DNA of 64,000 nt, taken from Ophiura sarsii. Lineage: Eukaryota > Echinodermata > Ophiuroidea > Amphilepidida > Ophiuridae. The notes under the pieces were generated by a model. That model worked only from the letters and a program-made list of their open reading frames with translations. It had not been told where the DNA came from and did not search any database. Below, piece by piece: positions 39,101-51,100 of the stretch. Position numbers and translations under genes: made by a program. Each line of letters starts with the position of its first letter. Positions within the stretch are counted from its first letter, which is position 1. The stretch covers positions 27,119,905 through 27,183,904 of the forward strand of contig CM069448.1 of NCBI GenBank assembly GCA_035610835.1, in the 5' to 3' direction.

Positions 39101-42100
39101 TCAAGGTAGTTTGTTCAAAAACGAGATTTTACGTTACTCATATTGTGATAGTTTTGTGATAGTTGTTCATACTTTCCACGCGGAAGACGACTGCAGACGA
39201 CAGTATGTCGTTTTTCCAGATTTGTTCCAAATAACAAAATGGGAAAATATGATTTTTTTTAGTATATTTGTAGTGTCGATTTATAGGTGTACATTTTCTT
39301 TTGTGTCAAAATAACTGTAGGAAACAAGTCGGCCCGAAGTCGGCAATAAGTCGGAAGTACGTCCAACGGACCGCGGCTTAGCGCTAGCGTAGCTTAAAAC
39401 CGTAGGAAAATAGTCGGCCCGAAGTCGGCATTGAGTCGGAGGTACGTCCAACGGACCGCGGCCTGACGTTGCTTATATATGGTCGGGCCGACGGTGCATT
39501 GCAGTCGGCAGGTCAGCGTCAGCTGGAAGTCGGCCCGAGGTCGGCACAACCTCCATTGGACGTCGTCGGCCCGACGTAGGCCGCGTGAGCAGCCGACTGT
39601 AGAGCCAACGTCCGGCCGACTTCAACTGCCGACTATATCGCGACGTCGGGCCGACTTCAGTGTGCTATCAGGGATCAGTATGGCCAATTGACACAGAATT
39701 GAGGGGATCAGCGGTACGAAATCTGGAAGAAAAATGTATTATTTCAGTTTTGCCGTCATTTAGCGCAAGTTTGTTCATGATTGCCCATGACTTCACATCG
39801 TTCACACATTTCTCAATTTTGCTGATTGCAGTGCAGCCTTCATTTGGATGAAACATGATATATAACTGAGTGTCGTCTGCATACGAAACACTAGTTAAGC
39901 CATGCGAAGAAATTATGTCTTGGATTGGGGCACTATACATAATGAACTTGATTGGGCCAGCAACTGATCCTTGTGGAACACCACAGTTCAATATTACAGG
40001 ATCTGACACTGAGTCTTTGATGACAACGCTCTGTGTTCGACCATCCAAATATGATGTAAACCACGAAAGGGCAGTGCCACAGATTCCATAGCGTTTAGAC
40101 AATCGGTCAAGTAGAATATGGTGGTCGATTTGTGTCGAATGCCGCAGTCATGTCCAACAATATTAAAACAGATTCTTGATGTTGATCAATGGCGCGCAAC
40201 AGGTCGTTGTTAATACGCAGTAGAGCAGTTTCGGTACTATGGAATGGACGGTATGCTGACTGCATCTTCGCGTGCAAGTGATTTTTGTCAAGGTACCCCT
40301 GCAGCTGCTTGACGGCGGCTCTTTCAGTGATTTTAAACAAAGCGGGCAGGTTAGAAATTGGGAGGTAGTTCCGAAGCTCTTCTGGATCAAGTGATGCCTT
40401 CTTGAGAAGAGGAAGTACACGTGCAGTCTTGAACCCACGAGGAACAGTGCCGGATTGAAGCGAGGCATTGACGATCTTCGTGATAGATGGAAGCAAAGTG
40501 CCCATACACTCCTTGAACACAGATGAGGGTAATGGATCCAGTGGACATGACTTAATCGGTGCAGACTTGATTATTTTGTTAACATCTTCTTCAAACAGCT
40601 CAACAAATTCACTAAAGGAAGAAGCACACGATTCATCTATGTTTTCAAATACTGTGTCAATCTGGATATTGTCAAGATCTTCCCTCAGTCTCTTTATTTT
40701 GCTGTCAAAGAACTCGGAAAAGCGGTTGGCAAGTTCACGAGGGCACTGATGAGTGGGTAAAACATGATCAGAAGAGGGCTTTGAAAGTCTGTCAATAACA
40801 CGAAACAGTTCTTTGTGATTGGCTGACGAAACTTGTTCACTGTGATAAGTACTTTTCTCCTTGTCAAGAAGAACTTTATAAGCGTGACATTGTTCCTTGT
40901 AAACTTGTTTGTGCACGACTAGGTTACTTTTCTTCCACTGTCGTTCACAACGGCGCTTTTTTCGTTTGGCAACTCTCAGAGTGTCATTATACCAAGGTGC
41001 ATGTGGTCGCAGGGTGATTTCACGTTCTTTCTCAGGAGCGTGTTGATTCAAGATCTCACGAAGGTTGGACTCATATTTATCGACAAGGTCGTTGGGATCT
41101 GAACAAGGGTGAAGAACAGTAGACGAAGAACTAACATCCTGCCGAAACCGATCCATGTCTATTTTACGGATATCGCGACACTTAATAGACTTCTTTGATG
41201 GTTTGGGGCGAGCCATGTCAAGGTAGCATTTGACAGCAAAGTGGTCTAATGGCCTATCGTCCCAAATTGATATACCACCAACAAGATTATCACTACTTCG
41301 CGAGATTACCAAGTCAATTATGCGATTGTTGCGTAAGTACCACAAGTAAAGGCTTAACTTAAATGCAAGTGTCTGGAATATTATGCCACTAGTAATATAA
41401 CAGTGCCAGGTAGCAATATAATGATTTTCCTGCTTTCATACAAAAAATAAAAGCCAACAAAAACATGTGCAAGACCACCTGAGTAGTCAGGTAATACAAA
41501 TTTGTATATATAAAGTTATATCACTGAAAGAGTAACGCTTGCATAACTTGGGTTTTTTCTTTAACTTACGTAAATGATTAAAATGTATTGCCCTAGCAAA
41601 TTAAATTCTATCCTAAGGGCTTAACTTGTATCGTAAAAAGGTCTAAGCTATAGCTATACCCCATTCGATTTGAAGGAAGTGTGTGAAGGAAGAGTGCGTC
41701 ATAGGTGTGTATTCACTGGTGTAGTGCATAGAATCTCAGGGTGCTCAGTGGTCATTTCAAGGAAGACATAGGGCGCATCCAAAAAATTGTGTAATGGTAA
41801 TTGGGGTAGTTTTTCAAGCCAGGGCACATTATGTACGCTATGTGAATAGGGTAGAGCAAAATAAGCAAAATTAAGAAATAGGGTATACTTTTCATACAAT
41901 GCTCTTACATATTTAGGGTCCATATTTAGGGTCCATATTTAGGGTCCATATTTAGGGTCCCTGTTCCATGGAATCATAGCTTCAATTTACGGCGCTATAT
42001 ATTTCTCAATTTATGTCCGTTGCAATCAATCATTTCCGGCATCCGTTCTTGTGCTTTTTTATTTTTAGACGAGTTACAAGAGTTCAAAATCAGGTAAAGT

Positions 42101-45100
42101 TCAGTACCTTGTTTTATTACTTATTAGGGAAAGGAAAATGGATTTGAATTGTGTCTTTTGGTTTAAAGTTAAACTATACAAATTACTTGTTTATGGTATT
42201 AAAATATGTTGACTACCTGTTTAGGGTAGGGAAATATGGATATTTATTTGCTTAGGGTATTTAAAATACTTGTGAGATAGGCTTTTAAAATACTGTCCAT
42301 AATTGTTTAGGGTTCTTTTCACGTTAATGCAATTACTTATATATGATGCTTTTTGAAAGTCCTTGGACTGCGCCTGATACCCCCATGTAAATGACCACTG
42401 ATCATCCCGAGGGTAGAATATAACCATTGCCAGGTCAACTGGTTCACACTAATTTTGTTACGAACCACTAATCACATTGATCATAACACAAAGCCTATGG
42501 CAGTATCATAATTCGGAACAGATGTTTGGGCCCAGGCTGGATCCAGTAACCATGAGTTACTAACATGTAGGCAACGAATTGCAAGACAAATCATTAAAAG
42601 AGTAACGCTTGTATAACTGTTGTTGTTTTTAATCAACTCTAAACCAAGTTTAGTATATTGCCCTAGCAAATCAGATTCTAGCCTAAGGGTAGAAATTGAC
42701 TTGTACCATAAAGAGCTCTTAGCTATACAATGGTTATACTTTATTCTATCAATGAGTATTCCAATGATAGAAGGTCAGTGTCGGGATATGTCTTTGATAT
42801 ATCAGTGTTGTGACCAAGTCACTAAACATTGAGTCACAAGTGAAATCAAGTCAAGTCAAATCACAGACATATGTGATTCGAGTCATGTCAAGCCTCTCTC
42901 GATTTACCCAAGTCAAGTCAATCCAATGGATCAAGTCAAGTTAAGTCATGTGACTGGTTAGCTCAAGTCAAGTCAAGTTCAGGCCGCTGATTGTATTTGA
43001 GGCACATCTAGTCATGTTGAACATAAAACCATAAGACACCAGTGATTTATTGGACTATGCTTCAAATTTTAATTTCACATTGTAAAGTACCATATCAGCT
43101 TAATTTTCTTGCTTCACAGAGCTTGTCTCATGTTAAAAAAAAATTAAAAAGATACAACATTTCGCATAGCATTTTTTTACTAAAAAAAGCAATTAAAAAA
43201 AATTGCATTTCGCGTAACTTTTTTCAGGTTTCTTCTGAGACAAATGTGTAGTGTGTTTTTTGCCTAAGCAGATAATTGTGATATTTTATTATTACAAACG
43301 ATTTGTCTAAATTTCCTAATTTGGATATAACCTATATTTATATCTATTAAAATCAAGTTTGTGTGAAATCTTAATTTCTTTACAATAAACCAACAAATGC
43401 TGTTTTTCTTTGACTGCAAATCAAGATGAATTCTCATTTGAAACACAAATGTAGTAGGCGTGTCACACCCGCTTTGATTTCGTAGGCAGGGTCAGATGGA
43501 CAACTGTTTTGTTCCAGCAGTAGCTCAGTCGTTTGAATTATAAATTGTGACTAATTTAAGTCAGTGACAACACTGGAAATTTTGGCTTGTGTAATATTTC
43601 GCACTTTGCACATTTTGAACAATAAAGCTTGATTTTATTTTAATGTAAAAGCTGAATGTTTTTATTTTTGCGACTATGAGCTTCCTTACATAGACTTACA
43701 TACAAAAAGAATATATTTGCACATTTTTATTTTCACACTTGCTGATTTTGGCGTGAAAAGCGCGAAAATGAATGTAGCGCGAACATTTCCAAGTTTACAG
43801 TACTCAATCTATAAAAGACTGAAAAGGTCTATTGGTTTCCATATTGACAAGCAGACGATGAACAGCAGGGATGATCGTCTCGTCTCTATTGAAATGTTGT
43901 ATAAAGCTGTTACTATGTCCGTCTCGCTCGCACCAGTGCACGGCTTGCATGTTTGAAAAGCCAGGTAATAAATAGGGGTACTGATAGGCTGTTGGGACAA
44001 CAACTTGTCACCTATACTGGATGTTGTGTTATATTTAAATATCATTAGTAAAAATGTGTCAGTGGAAATTTAAATCCTTCAAATATTTTGAGCGACTTAA
44101 TTTGCATAAATTCACCGGCCCGATTTACCTAAAAAGTATTTCATTATATAACTGTTTCACTCAGTGTTTTATTAGACCTAAACTCTAACATGCATGCACT
44201 AGGGACAATGAATGCATGTTTTTAGATTGATACTATAGTTGATTCGCAGACATTGGCCGATTCACCATTTCAGTCAGAGGTAACAGAAGCAAAAGAGGGG
44301 AAGGCACTCGCCTTTTAATCGTAATATGCATGGTTAATACCTTGTCATCATCAGTGCCTGTACTATTGTGACGTATTCACCACTATGTAAAGATAGGGTG
44401 AACAACTATTATTAAACCTAGTGACTGGGAACTTGCGGCAAAATGATCTGCATTGACTTTGCCTGCAAACAGGTGTTGTCAATTGCCCGCATATTTTTGA
44501 TAAAGAAGATGTGTTGTTATTCAGATAAATTGATAAAGGCATTCAGGTGTTCTCATAGCCAGAAATACATAAAGCAACGTTTATAATCCGTATCTATCTT
44601 AATTGGTTGATATAACTTTTTCTCCATATAGTAGGCCAAATGGTTTTGTGCCTGGTTTATACAAAAGATGATGATTGAATTAATTCGTGTTTTCTCACAA
44701 ATGAATATGTAGAACGGGTATTTTTTAGTTTAATGTTTACTTTATGTCACGTGCATAATAAAAAAGGAAAATAATAAAAAGTGAAACTTGATGGCTCCAC
44801 TAAATTATGAATAGGTTGACAAACATAACATTTTTCTTTTGAAAACCCTCTCGATGATGGTCAATTTTTTATTATTGTGGTGACCGCTTCCAAAGGGATA
44901 ACATATTTCAAGCTGTTGGATTAAGTATTTGGTTGCCGTGATAAGTAAAGCTACATGATCAGCTATATTCACTATAGCCACACTATCTTGAATAGCATTT
45001 GATTGTGGAACGCAAATAATAACATCTATAAAAGTACCGCTGTTTCATCATTGGTCAAAATGGATTCCTCTAACGCCCAATGGACGAGGTCCAAAATCGA

Positions 45101-48100
45101 AACCAATACGCCAGAGTTTATGAATCTACTATAGTTTCTTGGAATGAGAGTGTAGAGTTATTTATTACTGTCAATAAGTTATTTCATGACAGCATTAGAG
45201 ACTATATACGTAGCCTTTTATGATGATCAATTTTAATCTGAAACACACTTAGCTTCATTTGAAAATACCGGCTTAGCCATCCCTGTCATTTAAAAGTCAC
45301 TGTTTGAAGCCATTTCAACTGTTTGTAGGTGGCACGTTATCCTTTCTTTTTTCAACTTTCATTTACAATATTGTATGGAACACACATCATTTTTAATGAA
45401 ATATGTAAAAGCCTTTTGAAATGAATGTTGAATTGCCATTTATCATCATTTTATGATTTAAGCTAATCCCTATTATTATTTTTAAAAAAACATTAAACAT
45501 TGCTTAAAACAATGTTATTTAAAAAAAAAAATCTATGATCGAGATTTAAAAATCTCGATCATAGATTTTTTTATTTTAAATAATGTTCATTTTTATTTTA
45601 GACCTACAACAGGATATAAAACAATTTCCCCAATGTTTCTCCACATTCCCAAATGGATACTGCCATCTTAGGAAGCACAGCACCTTTAAAATGTACATGT
45701 TATTATTAAAGAAGGACACTTTTCCCAGTAAACTATTCTATAATGCCACTGAATACAGTCCTCAAACAAGGTAACTAACCAGGTAATAAATATGCACGCT
45801 CATAGCTTGAAAAATATGTTTCCAACTTAAAAATATTAAATTACAATATTATGAAATAATTTCTCGTCTTCAATTAGAGACATTGTTCGTGAATTTCGGT
45901 CAACAATTAAGAATGCTACACCGAAAAGAGTGAAACAAAGTGCAGTTTTCATTTTGCACTTGGGTTTTGAACACGCATATGGGCTGCATTGATCGATTGA
46001 AGCATTCTCAATCCTCATCTTACTGTCGATCTGTGAGTTGTCGCCCCCTGTTAATCAATAATCTGCCTATTCTAAATCAAGGCTTCTTGTAGAAGAACCA
46101 AATGCTGATGTTGACATCCGAAACCACACCCACTATATAAGAATTCTGAATGTAGGCCCTATTGTAGTTTTTATATTGTGACGGGATCAAGCGGAACGAG
46201 TCGAATGTTGGAATATTGGTTTTGAGTTATAGGTAAAATGAAGTGACACATTATTTTGTTTTACCTTGTTTTCTCAGTTGGTAAATTGTTTGCATTTTAA
46301 ACACTAGAAATTCAATTTTAGTGGGGTTTAGTCCATGCTGTAGCATTTTCCACCTGCTTTTAAATGATGGACATAATATCAAAATTGAAAACTGCCCACA
46401 TGTGACTTATTTCGCTTGATCACGTCACACATATGTTTCTGTAGTTTTGAAGATTTTCTGTGCAGCGTCTTGAGGCTACTTACATTGTATGGTGCTCAAT
46501 TATTATTATTATTATTTTATACCTAGTCATAGCTAACCTTATGAAACATTGTTATCTCACTTGTCAAATTAACATTTAGCAATAATGATGTCCAATTACC
46601 AGACCAGTTCATTCAGTTTCTTACATCCATTTATTAATTTTGACTTTAATATTAAGCATTTGTATAGCCTCTGCAAACAATTAGTATTGTGTATATTATG
46701 TCTATATATGGCGACAATCAATATTGCACAATCACTGGGTGGGCAAAAGGAAAACATTGGACATTTTTAAAAGCTAGAAGTCAAAGATTGATATTTTATA
46801 AAATTGTCCTACAATTCTACTGTTTGTCATTTGGTTTCTGTGTGGGTTTGCAAGACCTGTCTGCTGTCTTGTTAAAAAAAGAAAAAGTGTAGACTAACCC
46901 TGTCTTTCTTTGGATGGAATGTTTCAAATGGGATTTCATGGTGTTCAGGTTATATACCGTCGCTGTTCTGACATACCGGCACATCACTTTACTTAATTCT
47001 GTTGTGATGTGCCGGTATGTCAGAACAGCGACGATACATATCATGGGATCTTTTACTCTTATATTATATGATTGTGTCCTCTAAATGCAACTTTTTAAGT
47101 GGGGTCAAATTACATTTGTAAATATGCCACTGCTAAGTTACGGAGCAATATGTTTCTCAATTACTTCAAAATCAAGTGTTTGTTTGTTTGTTTGTTTACA
47201 CGGTCGGTCCATACGGACACATGCTTGGGTCCTGAAGAGACCAGGCTCAAGCAAAATGCTCAGGCCAGGCTTAAAAAGCCTATATAAGCATGCTGGCTGA
47301 ATGAAATGAAAGTTAGAAAAGATGGAAGAAAAGAATGAAGTAAAAAGAGCCACTTCCAACAAATAAAGTTAACAATTTTGCTGTCAGCCTTCAGACACGA
47401 GAAAAGAATAGTATTGATCCAATCTCATTGTGTTGGATATCTAGCAGCTTATTTTCTGGGTGGTTTTCTTGTTCGTAAATAAAATTCAATGGTTTTGGCA
47501 TTGTGTTAACGCCGTTACAGTTTTTGGCTATGATCAGAATAGCAGAATATTCTTTACGATGAAAATCTAAAAAAAATATGTTGACGAATTCCCAAGATTG
47601 GAAGCAGACTTCTTTTATGATTAGCAAATGTTTAGCGATGTTTTTTATGAAAATTATGGCGAAGATAGATTCATGATCTACTCCGTGCAGGGAAAGCAAT
47701 GCACAGATGCAACGCATGGGTGGTTTATTGTAAAAACAGGTTCTGACCAATGAATTTCTACTACAGCGATCACGCTACTCGTGTCTTTTTAGGTATGCGA
47801 GGCGGTGTGTCCATTGTTATTTCAATGCCTTCACTCGTCGCTGCCACTTGGTTCGGTTTTGGGCGGCATCAATGGCCGCATTAAATGATGAGAATAATAT
47901 GCATTGGAGCAGTATTGTGTATATTATTGCATAAGGCAGCTTAATTGTTTCAATTCACATTATAGATGAGGTTCGACCAGAGGTTGGAATAAAATGGGAT
48001 CCTTCGACAACTAGCGAATATACACCAGAAGACCGTACATCTTATTTTTGCTCATCACCCCTGCCCATCCAAGCACCAAAGATGGCTCTTCGATGAATTC

Positions 48101-51100
48101 ACTATAATCACCGTGCTTTTTCAAACATATAGGTGCTATAAAACACACACAGTATCGGTTCTTAATGATTTTCCAATAGAGATTATCATCTCTGCACTAG
48201 AAAATCTTTCTGACCATAATCTAAATTCAAAGCTTTGAATTTCAAAAAAATTATATATGATTGGTCTCAAAATTTCACCAATTAAGGTCTGATATATTTA
48301 CTTTTTTATCCCAAAATATGAAGCAGCTGTGTTCCTACTTTACCATTTATAAAGCACTCCAGTTTTTGGACCCATTTTGTTTTGGACACGCTGTAACTAT
48401 CAAACTATCCTGTGTGAAGAAGAACAAGATGTTTAAATGTAAACTGCACTTTGTTTCATTCTTTTCGGTGTAGTGTTCTTAATTGCTCTAAACAGATCTT
48501 CATGTGTGATATCTCAAATGGAAAGGCAAAAATGTCTTTACAACTTTATAATTTACTTTTTTTAGGAGCTATAGTTTTGGAGTTATGAGCGTATTTATAA
48601 CCTAGTAAGTTTCTTTTTGAGGACTGTACAGGGTGGTCCAAAAAAAACTATACCCAACTTTGGAGGCCATTTTCTCCTAGATAATAAAATATTTTAGTAA
48701 TTTGGTTTGCATATTATTAAAGCATATATCGTTGAGCATTATTGGTGAAAATAGGGAACATATTACATTAATATTTTTTTAGATATTGCTATTTTTAGCG
48801 AGTATGTGTAAAAATGGCTTTTCCACGGGAGCTGTCAATGCATCAACATGTTTGAATATGATATGACACAATAATGTAATGACGCGATAGTCCTTTGACA
48901 AATGTTTTTGCGAGAGCTTTTATTTACACTAAAATGGATAAATAATGGATAAATAATACTTTTTAATATTAATGCAATATCTTCATTACATTATTGTGTC
49001 ATATCATATTCAAACATGTTGATGCATTGACAGCTCCCGTGGAAAAGCCATTTTTACACATACTCGCTAAAAATAGCAATATCTCAAAAAATATTAATGT
49101 AATATCTTCCCTATTTTCACCAATAATGCTCAACGATATATGCTTTAATAATATGCAAATCGAATTACTAAAATATTTTATCATCTAGGAGAAAATGGCC
49201 TCCAAAGTTGGGTATAGTTTTTTTTGGACCACCCTGTATATGCTTCCCAACTCATGAATGACAGGAAAATCTGGGCCCAGTATGTTGCGATTGCTTCCTC
49301 CATTTCGTCCACAGACGACCAATGATGATGATGATATGTTCCCATCTTGTGAAGTGGTATTTTACTTCTTATTAAAAACTTTGAGATGAGGCTGTAAAGG
49401 CTGCAAGATTTACAAAGTACATATCCACATACCTTTTTATTGGCATTAATTAAACCCCTCAAAGAATAAAAACCTCTTATTAAAAATGTGGGGACAAAAT
49501 ATACACACAACCTAAAAGATGGGGTCCACTTTTGACTACTTTGTGTTCAAAATTAGTGGACGATATTTGACCCTGTTTTTAGGTTGTATGACCCCATTGG
49601 GTTAACACTTTCCACCCGGCTATTGGTTTTAACATATAAAAACAGATTTTCAGAAACCTTTCCCAATTTTCAAAGTCTATCTCAAGGATTGCTGAACCGA
49701 TACGAGGCATGTTTGTACTTATTTCAATGCATTCACATGGTGATTCCAAATATAGTTATGAAATTTAAAAATTTTGACATTTTTTAAACAGTTTGAGACA
49801 TTTTGGAATGTCGTCTGCAGACGCCTGCCGCGTGGAAAGTGTTAAGAGTGCATGTTAGGTTTTGCATCCTCTCATTTTATTATTTATTTTGTCGATAATT
49901 TTACATTTTTGTTTTTACAGAAATGCTATGGACAGCACCAGAAGTGCTACGTTCAGAAATGCCCCCGAAAGGTTCCCCTAAAGGAGATGTGTATTCATTT
50001 GGTATCATGATACATGAGGTACTCACCAGGAATCAGCCTTATTGTGAATCGGGTAAAGGCCCAAAAGGTGAGTCTTATGGGGTAGCATTCAGGGGGTGCA
50101 GTACTTGAGTGGATTGGGAGGGAGATGATAGGGTTCATGATACATGAAATTCTCACCAGGAATCAGCCTTATTGTGAATCGGGTAAAGGCCCAAAAGGTG
50201 AGTCTTATGAGGTAGCACCCAGGGGGTGCTGTACATGAGTGGTTTGGGAGGGAGAATATAGGGTTCATGATACATGACATTCTCACCAGGAATCAGCCTT
50301 ATTGTGAATCGGGTAAAGGCCCAAAAGGTGAGCCTTATGGGGTAGCATTCAGGGGGTGCAGTACATGAGTGGATTGGGAGGGAGATGATAGGGTTCATGA
50401 TACATGTGATACTCACCAGGAATCAGCCTTATTGTGAAACGGGTAAAGGGCCAAAAGGTGAGTCTTATGGGGTAGCACCAGGGGGTGCAGTACATGAGTG
50501 GATTGGGAGGGAGATGATAGGGTTCATGATACATGAGATACTCACCAGGAATCAGCCTTATTGTGAATTGGGTAAAGGCCCAAAAGGTGAGTCTTATGGG
50601 GTAGCACTCAGGGGGTGCAGTACATGAGTGGATTGGGAGGGAGATGATAGGGTTCATGATACATGTGATACTCACCACGAGGGACGATCGCCTATAGCTG
50701 CGTGCACTCTTTTTCCTGGTCAATGGACCGCGAACTCCCAAACGAATCACGTGAGGGCAGTATTTTATTTCAGGATGATCGCGTACCCAGTGACTTCATC
50801 AAGCTCTCTATGTTGGTTGATAAATGCATTTTATACCCGAGGATCGAGGTTATCTGTGTTTTTATTTATAGTTTCAATTTGTTCTAATATTTAACCAATA
50901 AATATCGAAAAAAGTAACAAAATCGGATGTAATTTGGGGGAGATATACCTTTTCATAAATGATGAAATTTTACGGACAAAATACTACATTTTCTTGATAT
51001 TTCGAGCTCAAAATCATTTTATGCCCAAGAATGCCCAAAAATGTTATTGATGGAATCGCGAGTTTCGATGTTGCTCTACAATAAAATAGTAACACTGGAT

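Larger units (their letters stand above)
37101..41345 (-). pseudogene. LINE ORF2: end of endonuclease, reverse transcriptase, C-terminal domain
   Basis: Reading down the minus strand: [15 protein letters not shown] and [11 protein letters not shown] (end of the AP-endonuclease), [24 protein letters not shown] reverse transcriptase entry, [51 protein letters not shown] and [10 protein letters not shown] with the catalytic YADD, then after the insertion [36 protein letters not shown] and [21 protein letters not shown] one-base frameshift lies near 40125, just after AAFDT, and the DNA element cuts the thumb region. Dead as it stands. Confidence 0.9.
36905..41349 (-). mobile_element. CR1/L2-like LINE, 5'-truncated, interrupted by a DNA element
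   Basis: Minus-strand non-LTR retrotransposon. Its 3' end is at the low coordinates: TTATAAATACG then a (TTA)n tail near 36910-36945. ORF2 runs from the end of the endonuclease domain (41345) to the stop near 37101. The 5' end is cut at about 41349. A 1950-bp element sits at 37724-39673. Without that insert it is about 2.5 kb. Clear target duplications were not found. Confidence 0.88.
41350..48628 (+). other. Second part of guanylate cyclase intron c, no firm gene
   Basis: Contains a 13-bp minisatellite at 41908-41958, a pair of direct repeats at 41531 and 42601, CAAGTCAAGT-rich DNA at 42837-42985, foldbacks, a MITE copy and a dispersed signal-anchor-like frame, all listed separately. Otherwise AT-rich with only random-looking short frames. 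Confidence 0.6.

Noticed and set aside
41908..41958. Interstitial telomere repeat
   Set aside because: Contains TTAGGG, but the period is 13 bp (TTTAGGGTCCATA) and only about four copies exist.
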